Below, piece after piece: positions 27,169 through 33,883 of a stretch of DNA of 64,000 bases. Every line of letters starts with the position of its first letter. Within the stretch, counting starts at the first letter, position 1. The notes under the pieces were generated by a model, which was not told the origin of the DNA, made no database searches, and saw only the letters and a list, made by a program, of their open reading frames with translations. The translations under genes and the position numbers were made by a program. The stretch comes from an uncultured Lachnospiraceae bacterium (lineage in GTDB: Bacteria > Bacillota > Clostridia > Lachnospirales > Lachnospiraceae): positions 30,244-94,243 of the forward strand of contig CANOEC010000014.1 of assembly GCA_947564735.1 (NCBI GenBank). Reading direction: 5' to 3'.

Positions 27169-27241
27169 TCGGAATGACAAGACTTGAACTTGCGACCTCT
27201 ACTTCCCTAAAGTAGCGCTCTACCACCTGAGCCACATCCCG
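27169..27241 (-). tRNA. tRNA-Pro with anticodon AGG
   Basis: The 73-base minus-strand sequence folds into a full cloverleaf. The acceptor stem is CGGGATG/CATTCCG, the D stem GCTC/GAGC, the anticodon stem CTACT/AGTAG with loop TTAGGGA, and the T stem GCAAG/CTTGT with loop TTCAAGT. The discriminator base is A. The anticodon is AGG, so position 34 is A, which is unusual outside tRNA-Arg in bacteria. CCA is not encoded (TATG follows), so CCA must be added enzymatically. Confidence 0.9.
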
Positions 27242-27285
27242 AAAGCAGTTATCATTATAACCAATTATCGGGAAAATTGCAAGCA

Positions 27286-28650
27286 CTATTTCTTCCGATC
27301 CATAAATTCTTCAAAATCCCTCTGCGAAATGGGTTTGGAGAAATAATATCCCTGTTGAATCTGACAGCCCACTTCCTTCAGATAATCGCTCTGCTCAATC
27401 GTTTCAACGCCCTCGCACAGTGAAGTGATGCTAAGGCGTTTCGCCATATCCACTACACAGGAAATAATAATCTTATCACTTTCCTGCAAATCCATATCCT
27501 TTAAAAATACCTTGTCTAACTTAATGATATCGATCGGTAGCCTGCTTAACAGATTCAAGGATGAATAGCCGGAACCGAAATCATCCATAGAAACCCTCGT
27601 TCCTAACTTATGTAAACCTTTCACCAGTTCAAGCGCGCGCTCCGTATTGTCAAGATAGATACTCTCCGTCAACTCAAATTCAATCATGCCGGCTGGTATC
27701 TGAAACTCTTCAAACAGCTCCTGTATGTATTTCAGAATATTCATCTTATTCAGATGCACGCGGGATACATTCAGGGAAATCGGAACCATGTTCTTACCGG
27801 CGGTCATCCGCTCTGCCACAAACTTAAAGACCTCTCTGTAAACGTAATAGTCTACATCCACCACCTGCCCGCTCCGTTCGATCAGCGGTATGAACTGGTC
27901 CGGGTAGATAAAAGAGCCATCCGGCTTCTGCCAGCGTACAAGCGCCTCCGCACCAATCAGCCTGAGCGTATCCGTCTCTATCTTTGGCTGATAATATACT
28001 TGAAATTCATGATTCGCGATTGCCTTCGGAACCCGGGAGGTAATCTCCACCTCCCGTTTGATTCCCTCCATCATACTGCTGTCAAACAGGATGCAGCAGT
28101 CCTCATCCATCTCCTTCGCAACTTTTCTTGCCAGATTCGCGTTAGACACCACAGTCTCGGCATCCAGACTCCTGCTGTTCTTATCAATGATAGTGATGCC
28201 GGTACAAAATTGCAGTCTGCTGTTTAAATACTTTTCTCGGAATTTCGCTTCTCTTTCCAAATTAACAGAATGAATATAATCCCTAAAAGCCTCGTTGGTC
28301 AAATCCTCACGCAGGAAATTCGCCGTCACAAAATTATCCGAATACACTCTGGAACAGCATATGAGGCGTACACTGTTCTTCATGATTTCCGCCACAAAAT
28401 CTTTGAGCAGCACATCTCCCACCTGATACCCATATGTGTCATTGATGTATTTGAAATATTTGATATCCGTATATACAATCGCAATACGCCTGTCACCGAT
28501 TTCCCCGATACCTTTCTCCAGCTTTTCAAGGAAAACTTCATATTTATCCAGTCCGGTCAAAGAATCCCGCATCAACAACTGTTCTGCCGACAATGTTTCC
28601 TGCCCGTCTGTCTGTTCTATCAATGAATCTTTTATCCCTGTCGTTTCCAA
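27286..28650 (-). CDS. EAL phosphodiesterase with a degenerate GGDEF domain
   Basis: This 454-residue cytoplasmic protein has a diguanylate-cyclase-like domain in which the GGDEF loop reads VYSDNFV, so synthesis is unlikely. An intact-looking EAL domain follows: GAEALVRW, SLNVSRVHL, FELTESIYL, MDDFGSGYSSL, IIKLDKVFL and LCEGVET. These supply the metal and c-di-GMP ligands, so it should degrade c-di-GMP to pGpG. The start is taken as TTG at 28650, with AGGAG about 7 bases upstream. The longer frame from 28737 overlaps the pepD end and has no such site. Confidence 0.88.
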   Translation of the reverse strand: METTGIKDSLIEQTDGQETLSAEQLLMRDSLTGLDKYEVFLEKLEKGIGEIGDRRIAIVYTDIKYFKYINDTYGYQVGDVLLKDFVAEIMKNSVRLICCSRVYSDNFVTANFLREDLTNEAFRDYIHSVNLEREAKFREKYLNSRLQFCTGITIIDKNSRSLDAETVVSNANLARKVAKEMDEDCCILFDSSMMEGIKREVEITSRVPKAIANHEFQVYYQPKIETDTLRLIGAEALVRWQKPDGSFIYPDQFIPLIERSGQVVDVDYYVYREVFKFVAERMTAGKNMVPISLNVSRVHLNKMNILKYIQELFEEFQIPAGMIEFELTESIYLDNTERALELVKGLHKLGTRVSMDDFGSGYSSLNLLSRLPIDIIKLDKVFLKDMDLQESDKIIISCVVDMAKRLSITSLCEGVETIEQSDYLKEVGCQIQQGYYFSKPISQRDFEEFMDRKK

Positions 28651-28700
28651 AACTCTTCTCCTATCCGCTTCCCTCTGCCGCCGTCCAAAACCCGGCGCCT

Positions 28701-30152
28701 CTAGCGATACGAAAGAACCGCAAGCAGATACTTCCACATTCTCTGTACAGAAGCAATGTCAATACTTTCTTCCGCCGTATGCACATGTGACATATCCGGT
28801 CCAATCGACACACAGTCCAGACCTTCTATCTTTGCCGCAAGGATTCCGCACTCCACCCCTGCATGGATTGCCTCCAAAACCGGCTTCTTTCCGTACATCT
28901 TCTCATAGACCGCCACTATAATATCCCTAAGCGGGGATTCTGCACGATACGCCCAGCCGGTATAGGAATTTCTGACTTTTGCCGCTGCGCCCGCGTCTTT
29001 TGCAATCTCCTGCATCTGCACGCACAACTGTTCCCTCTCTGCATCAACGGAACTTCTGACGGCATAGGATAACATCAGCTTATCCTGTTCCATCGTAACA
29101 ACTCCCAGATTCAGCGAAGTCTGCACCAGTCCTTCCAGCTCTTTGCTCATGGCGACGATGCCGTTCGGAAGCCTGCACAGACAATCAAGCGCCTGCACGG
29201 TAGATACCGCATCATAGCAGTCATCCTGCCAAGCCGCCTCGCTGCATGCTGCCGCAAAATCCGGGTCTTTGTCTCCAAGTTCCTGACAAATAGCTCTTTC
29301 ATACTCTTTTACAAGGTCAACAACCCGCTCTTTCTTATTTATGTCAATCGCTATGACTGCCTCCGCCTCCCGCGGAATCGCATTATCCGCCAGACCGCCT
29401 TTCATGGAAGCCATGTGTACATCAAACTGCTCCGACAAGCCCTTCAGAATGCGTCCCAGCAGACAGTTTGCATTGCCTCTGCCCTTGTCAATCTCAATGC
29501 CGGAATGTCCGCCCTGCAGACCTTTGACTGTAAGCTTCACAAACTGCAACGTACCCGCCTCTGCCTTTTCGCGGTTTAAAGGAAGCTCCACGTCTACTCT
29601 GGCGCCTCCTGCACAGCTTGTAATGATAATGCCTTCTTCCTCCTGATCCAGATTGATGAGCCGCCTGCCGCGCAGCATGGACAAATCAATGCCCTTCGCC
29701 CCTTCCATTCCGGTCTCCTCGTCCACCGTCAGGACAACTTCCAGACGCGGATGACTGATATCGTCCGCATCCAGCAGCGCAAGCACATAGGCGATTGCAA
29801 TGCCATCATCACCTCCAAGGCTTGTTCCTTTGGCATGAATCCGGTTATCCTCCACATACAACTGCAAAGGATCCTTCGTCATATCAATATCGCACTCCGG
29901 CGTCTTCACGGCAACCATATCCATATGTCCCTGCAGGATATAAGGTTCTTCCTTCTCATACCCCTCTGATGCTTCTTTGATGATAATAATATTGTACAAA
30001 TCATCCTGTATGCAAGTAAGCCCTCTGTCTGTAGCAAACTTTTTCAAATAATCGCTGATTTGTCTGACATTGCCGGAACCGTGGGGAATCCGGGTAATTT
30101 CCTCAAAATAATAAAATACATTCTGTGGTTCTAATCCATCCAAAACTCTCAT
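28701..30152 (-). CDS. pepD: Aminoacyl-histidine dipeptidase (M20 family)
   Basis: This 483-residue cytoplasmic zinc peptidase hydrolyses Xaa-His and related dipeptides. It has LQGHMDMVAVKT, LGGDDGIAIAY and VDEETGMEGAKG, which hold the two-zinc ligands and the catalytic Glu, and HAGVECGIL near the end. Length matches PepD. GGAG lies about 7 bases upstream of the ATG. It precedes the EAL gene on the same strand with a 50-base gap. Confidence 0.93.
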   Translation of the reverse strand: MRVLDGLEPQNVFYYFEEITRIPHGSGNVRQISDYLKKFATDRGLTCIQDDLYNIIIIKEASEGYEKEEPYILQGHMDMVAVKTPECDIDMTKDPLQLYVEDNRIHAKGTSLGGDDGIAIAYVLALLDADDISHPRLEVVLTVDEETGMEGAKGIDLSMLRGRRLINLDQEEEGIIITSCAGGARVDVELPLNREKAEAGTLQFVKLTVKGLQGGHSGIEIDKGRGNANCLLGRILKGLSEQFDVHMASMKGGLADNAIPREAEAVIAIDINKKERVVDLVKEYERAICQELGDKDPDFAAACSEAAWQDDCYDAVSTVQALDCLCRLPNGIVAMSKELEGLVQTSLNLGVVTMEQDKLMLSYAVRSSVDAEREQLCVQMQEIAKDAGAAAKVRNSYTGWAYRAESPLRDIIVAVYEKMYGKKPVLEAIHAGVECGILAAKIEGLDCVSIGPDMSHVHTAEESIDIASVQRMWKYLLAVLSYR

Positions 30153-30274
30153 GACTACTCTCCATTCCGAAGCGTTTCAACGACTCCTGTCAGTTGTATT
30201 ATGTCAACCTACGTACATGCGCCGCAGGCGTCTTTATATGTATTGTACCATAATTTTCATATTTTACACTACCC

Positions 30275-30305
30275 AAAAAAAAGATAGCGGAAACCACTAT
30301 CTTTT
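30275..30305 (-). terminator. Terminator overlapping the end of the SEDS gene
   Basis: AAAAGATAG(T)GG and CC(G)CTATCTTTT form a stem with a three-base loop and end in a run of T on the minus strand. The last codons and TAG stop of the SEDS gene lie inside the 5' arm. Confidence 0.85.
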
Positions 30306-31649
30306 CTCTAGCTTAATATTCACCTTTAATCTCCATCCCCGCTGTTCTGACGGCTCCTGCGTTACAATCCTCTCGTTTCTGTAGATACTGAGCAGCAGTC
30401 CGATAATCGCCGCATAAGTGATTGCCGTACACGCTCCCTGTGACAGAAACGGAAACTGCATACTGCTTATCAGATAATACCCGCTGTTCATCAGAATCCC
30501 CTCCGTACAGTTTGCGAAAAGCACCACGAAACACGCCGCTGCTATCATAAAGCCGAGCTGGTTTCTCTGGCGTCTGACAATCTGAAACGCCCGTATGATA
30601 ACTGCCGTAAACGCCAAGACGACAAGAATCCCCGCTAGAATTCCATATTCACATATGACTTGAAAAAGCACAAAGGGTTCTGTCGGAAACGGCATCTCCC
30701 CGCCAATTAAGGTTCCATCCATAAAAGCATCTGACGCCCCGATGAATTTTACCGTCTTAAGCGTATTGCGTATCCACATATAAGTATAGCCGGCGCCCTC
30801 GGCATATTTCTCCGGTTGCAGCCATCCAAGCAGTCTTTGTGTCTTAAATCCATTCTCCCATCCGGGTCTGTAAACCCCAAACACAAATACCGCCGCCGTA
30901 AACAGCGCAAACACCCCTGCAAAGAACAGAAACAGCGTCCTTTTGCCAGCACCAAACCACCCTTTCCACACCGCAATCACAAAAAGCACCGTACACATCA
31001 GACAGATGTGTATCATCATATGTATGGAAATAGCCCCTGCGAGCAGTGTGGTAACAATCATCATCGCAATCGCTGCCGCAACTGCAGCGTATCCTCTTCT
31101 CCGCAGCCGGTATAAGATTCCCGCATAAACCGGAACATACAGATAGAGCAGCATAAAAGAAATCGACACAGTCCCCTTGCGCGCCGCCACTGCCGTGCTG
31201 CAATAGACTATAATTGTCAAAAACACATAGATTCCGTAAGCATAACGCCCAATAAAAGTATAATCCAGAAAATACATACCCGCCATTACCCCGAAGGATA
31301 ACAAAAGGATAATCCGCTGTCTCGTCAGATATTCCGGGTGCTGCGCCATCCCCTCCGCATTTACCGCGCAGAGCAGAAAATATCCTAAAATGCTAAATAC
31401 AAATGCCATGCCAATCATCTTATAATCTATCTGCGGGCGGTGAATCCTGTCCAGTTCCACTCCGACCGCCACCGGATCGCCCATCTCCTGCACCGCTTTT
31501 CTGACCGCCTCCTCATGGGCTTCCCCTGCCTCCTCATAGGCTGCGGTCTGATCTGCGATATGGTCTGCCAGCTCCCGTTCAATACCGGCACGCGCCCTTA
31601 TACATCGAATCTGTTCGGTAACATTCTTAATAAACTGTTCCTCCGTCAT
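30297..31649 (-). CDS. Divergent SEDS (FtsW/RodA/SpoVE) protein with N-terminal helical domain
   Basis: This 450-residue protein starts with about 75 residues of soluble helices (ADHIADQTAAYEEAGEAHEE, then EMGDPVAVGVELDRIHRP), similar to the HAAS/DUF1700-type prefix found next to PadR regulators. About ten membrane segments follow. The C-terminal QFPFLSQGACTAITYAAIIG corresponds to the SEDS end motif. In the loop where RodA/FtsW have the catalytic Asp (TDFIF), this protein reads PTEPFVLF, so glycan polymerase activity is doubtful. The start at 31649 has GGGAGG and forms an ATGA overlap with padR. Confidence 0.75.
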   Translation of the reverse strand: MTEEQFIKNVTEQIRCIRARAGIERELADHIADQTAAYEEAGEAHEEAVRKAVQEMGDPVAVGVELDRIHRPQIDYKMIGMAFVFSILGYFLLCAVNAEGMAQHPEYLTRQRIILLLSFGVMAGMYFLDYTFIGRYAYGIYVFLTIIVYCSTAVAARKGTVSISFMLLYLYVPVYAGILYRLRRRGYAAVAAAIAMMIVTTLLAGAISIHMMIHICLMCTVLFVIAVWKGWFGAGKRTLFLFFAGVFALFTAAVFVFGVYRPGWENGFKTQRLLGWLQPEKYAEGAGYTYMWIRNTLKTVKFIGASDAFMDGTLIGGEMPFPTEPFVLFQVICEYGILAGILVVLAFTAVIIRAFQIVRRQRNQLGFMIAAACFVVLFANCTEGILMNSGYYLISSMQFPFLSQGACTAITYAAIIGLLLSIYRNERIVTQEPSEQRGWRLKVNIKLEKR

Positions 31650-31978
31650 AATACCGCCTCCCATAGTACGTTAAGCACTGCAGCCTGATACTCCTGCCAC
31701 TCTTCTTTTCTGGACTGTAAATACTTTCTTCCCGCCTTCGTAATGCTGTAATATCTGCGCTGCTTCCCGTTCACCTCACTCTCATAGGAAATCAGATAAT
31801 TCTTCGCCTCCAGAGAATGGAGCAGCGGATAAAGTGTTCCCGCTTTTAACATAAAGACATTGTTTGACTTCTTCTGCAGCGTCTCAATCATCTCATATCC
31901 GTACATATCTTTGTCTTCCAGTAAACGGAGTAAAAGCATGGACGTGCTTCCCGAAATCAATGCTTTATCTATCGCCAT
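31646..31978 (-). CDS. PadR family transcription regulator
   Basis: This 110-residue winged-helix repressor has the family core LLRLLEDKDMYGYEMIETLQ, LKAGTLYPLLHSLEAKNYL and RRYYSITKAGRKYLQ. AAAGGAGG lies 7 bases upstream. It is the first gene of an operon with the SEDS protein. A consensus promoter inside a long inverted repeat lies about 160 bases upstream, so autorepression is very likely. PadR proteins typically respond to small hydrophobic or membrane-stress ligands. Confidence 0.92.
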   Translation of the reverse strand: MAIDKALISGSTSMLLLRLLEDKDMYGYEMIETLQKKSNNVFMLKAGTLYPLLHSLEAKNYLISYESEVNGKQRRYYSITKAGRKYLQSRKEEWQEYQAAVLNVLWEAVL

Positions 31979-32111
31979 AGTACAGCCTCCTTTCTATCCT
32001 GACTGTGTGTATGAATCCGTGTCGCCACCAGTTATCCTTATATTTCACGATGTATGCGACTGCATGGATATTGCCGTTGGATATGTAGATGGGTGATGTA
32101 CCTCTGCCATT

Positions 32112-32170
32112 ATATATAGATTATCTACATATTCTGTTCTTATTATATGTAGATAATCTATATATGTCAA
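32112..32170 (-). promoter_or_regulatory. Consensus promoter embedded in a 21-bp inverted repeat (padR operator)
   Basis: On the minus strand TTGACA (32165-32170), a 17-base spacer and TATAAT (32142-32147) match the sigma-A consensus exactly. Positions 32112-32132 and 32145-32165 are perfect inverted repeats of 21 bp with 12 bases between them. Each arm holds the near-palindrome TAGATTATCTA and an ATGT/ACAT element typical of PadR operators. Repressor binding would block the promoter. Confidence 0.85.
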
Positions 32171-32307
32171 GTAAAAATCACCGGCGCACCTTTTTATACA
32201 AGTACACCTTTTGACGTCCGAATCCTATAAACACAAGAAAATCCGCTTCGCAGATTATCTTGGGAAGACCCTTCAGTTCTTCCACTTTTGTCGAAATATC
32301 TACAGCA

Positions 32308-32340
32308 TAAAAAAGAGACACGGCGTTCTGCCATGTCCCT
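32308..32340 (-). terminator. Terminator of the infC-rpmI-rplT operon
   Basis: AGAGACACGGC (32314-32324) pairs with GCCATGTCCCT (32330-32340), including G-U pairs. On the minus strand TTTTTTA follows, just after rplT. Confidence 0.88.
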
Positions 32341-32377
32341 TTACTTTTCTATATCCAATTCAAATGCACTTTCGTCC

Positions 32378-32734
32378 TTACTGCAGATTTGCTTTTGCAA
32401 GCTCCGCTAAGGTTGTAAACCCTGCCGCATCATTGACTGCCATCTCAGCTAACATCTTTCTGTTGATATCAACGCCAGCATTCTTAAGCCCATACATAAA
32501 TCTGCTGTAGGACAAGCCGTTCATCCTTGCTGCCGCATTGATACGTGCAATCCATAACTGTCTGAACTGACGCTTTCTCTGTTTTCTTCCTTCATAGGAA
32601 GATGTCAAAGCTCTCATTACGGACTGCTTAGCCACCCTGTATTGTTTTGATCTTGCGCCTCTGTAACCTTTCGCAAGCTTTAATACTCTATTATGTTTCT
32701 TCTTAGCGTTTACACCGCCTTTAATTCTTGCCAT
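32378..32734 (-). CDS. rplT: 50S ribosomal protein L20
   Basis: This 118-residue basic protein has the L20 signature ([40 protein letters not shown]). L20 is needed early in 50S assembly and in Firmicutes represses its own operon through the leader. AAGGAGG precedes the ATG. It is the last gene of infC-rpmI-rplT and is separated from rpmI by a 145-base structured spacer. Confidence 0.98.
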   Translation of the reverse strand: MARIKGGVNAKKKHNRVLKLAKGYRGARSKQYRVAKQSVMRALTSSYEGRKQRKRQFRQLWIARINAAARMNGLSYSRFMYGLKNAGVDINRKMLAEMAVNDAAGFTTLAELAKANLQ

Positions 32735-32816
32735 GTCTTTTTCCTCCTTATGACCTAAAACTTTGGCTCATGCTGCCTTTACCCATCGCAAAGAATACCT
32801 GTCATCGACCCTCTCC

Positions 32817-32878
32817 GGTATGAGACTTGGATTTTCTTAAAAAACGCCCTGCGACGCCTTGAAAAATCTTCCCATACC
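32817..32878 (-). promoter_or_regulatory. Long hairpin in the rpmI-rplT spacer
   Basis: On the minus strand GGTATGGGA (32870-32878) pairs with TCTCATACC (32817-32825), including one G-U pair. Inside it GATTTT pairs with AAAATC around a GC-rich apex (AAGGCGTCGCAGGGCG). The remaining spacer leads to the rplT ribosome site. The fold may bind L20 or modulate rplT translation; this is inferred. Confidence 0.5.
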
Positions 32879-32879
32879 T

Positions 32880-33077
32880 TTACAGATAAGGTAAAATCTT
32901 CTTCATATTCTTAACATTCGTTGCGTCTGTCATAGCAGGCTTTCTAAGATTTCTCTTCTTCTTAGTCGTTTTCTTGGCTAAGATATGGCGTTTATAAGCT
33001 TTATTTCTTTTCAACTTACCCGTTCCAGTCACTTTAAAACGTTTTGCAGCTGATCTGCTTGTCTTCATTTTTGGCAT
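32880..33077 (-). CDS. rpmI: 50S ribosomal protein L35
   Basis: This 65-residue very basic protein has the L35 pattern [20 protein letters not shown] and [17 protein letters not shown]. It follows infC by 73 bases and belongs to the same operon. An AGGAGG-like site precedes the ATG. Confidence 0.97.
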   Translation of the reverse strand: MPKMKTSRSAAKRFKVTGTGKLKRNKAYKRHILAKKTTKKKRNLRKPAMTDATNVKNMKKILPYL

Positions 33078-33150
33078 TTCAAAATTCCTCCTATATTAAT
33101 AAATTTTGTGAGATATCAATCCAAGATATCAGTTTATTTCAACTGAAAAA

Positions 33151-33657
33151 CTAACGCTTCTCAGCCAAAAACATCGTCATGCTTCTGCCCTCCACCTTCG
33201 GCGCCTTATCAACAACTGCAATGTCTGCAAGCGCCTCTGCGATATCGTCCAGAATATGTTTGCTGTTATTCATATGCGCCATCTCACGGCCGCGGAAACG
33301 AAGTGTAATCTTCACTCTGTCACCTTTGCCGATAAACTTTCGGGCAGCATTGATTTTCGTATTCAAATCGTTGGTATCAATATTGGGAGACAGACGAATC
33401 TCCTTGATTTCAACCGTCTTCTGCTTCTTCTTAGCTTCCTTCTCTTTTCTGGTCTGCTCATACTTGAACTTTCCATAATCCACAATCTTACATACCGGCG
33501 GTTTCGCAGTCGGAGCAATTTTGACCAAATCTACGCCGGCTTCCTCCGCCAGCCTCATAGCCTCCCTAGAGCTCATGATTCCTAACTGTTCGCCGTTCTC
33601 GCCAATCACGCGCACTTCTTTGTCTCTAATCTGTTCGTTAATGAATAAATCGCTAAT
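33151..33657 (-). CDS. infC: Translation initiation factor IF-3, AUU start
   Basis: This 168-residue factor keeps 30S subunits free and checks the start codon. The N-domain begins (I)SDLFINEQIRDKEVR, and the linker and C-domain include KIVDYGKFKYEQTRKEKEAK and GRSMTMFLAEKR. The only well-placed site, GGGAGGGAAG, stands 4 bases before ATT at 33657. This is the classic infC AUU start used for IF-3 autoregulation. The open frame reaches 33804, but that extension lies in the attenuator leader and was rejected. Confidence 0.96.
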   Translation of the reverse strand: MSDLFINEQIRDKEVRVIGENGEQLGIMSSREAMRLAEEAGVDLVKIAPTAKPPVCKIVDYGKFKYEQTRKEKEAKKKQKTVEIKEIRLSPNIDTNDLNTKINAARKFIGKGDRVKITLRFRGREMAHMNNSKHILDDIAEALADIAVVDKAPKVEGRSMTMFLAEKR

Positions 33658-33850
33658 GGTTCTTCCCTCCCATAGAAAAAAATAAAAGTGGACAGCATAT
33701 CTATCCACTTTCTTCATCATACTTTCTCTCCAACACTCTCCCCTTATAGTAGAGTTCTGTCGGAAATTCCGAATTTTGAACGCTTGCGAACCCGATTGTT
33801 GCAAGGTGAGAGTGGATACTCTGCTTGATTGTCATGTGCTCTCGCACGGA
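33658..33850 (-). promoter_or_regulatory. infC leader with terminator and antiterminator (L20-type attenuator)
   Basis: The leader RNA holds a terminator: AAAGTGGATAG (33701-33711) pairs with CTGTCCACTTT (33685-33695), then TATTTTTT follows. Upstream, TATCCACT (33811-33818 in plus coordinates) is exactly complementary to the terminator 5' arm (33702-33709), so it can act as an antiterminator. It also sits in a local AGAGT/ACTCT hairpin. This matches the L20 leader logic known from Bacillus. Confidence 0.8.
33676..33711 (-). terminator. Attenuator terminator upstream of infC
   Basis: An 11-bp stem with one G-U pair and a five-base loop is followed by TATTTTTT on the minus strand. It ends just before the infC ribosome binding site. 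Confidence 0.85.
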
Positions 33851-33854
33851 TAAT

Positions 33855-33883
33855 AATGTAACACAGTATTTATGCCGTGTCAA
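33855..33883 (-). promoter_or_regulatory. Promoter of infC-rpmI-rplT
   Basis: On the minus strand TTGACA (33878-33883), a 17-base spacer and TACATT (33855-33860) give a start near 33848. The -35 overlaps the TGA stop codon (33880-33882) of the GH2 gene upstream. Confidence 0.75.

Noticed and set aside
32211-32510. 99-residue plus-strand frame across the rplT terminator
   Set aside because: It runs through a terminator and antisense to rplT.
33658-33804. N-terminal extension of infC to an upstream ATG (217-residue frame)
   Set aside because: The extension runs through the attenuator and lacks a ribosome site. The ATT at 33657 with GGGAGGG and the conserved SDLFINEQIR start fits IF-3.
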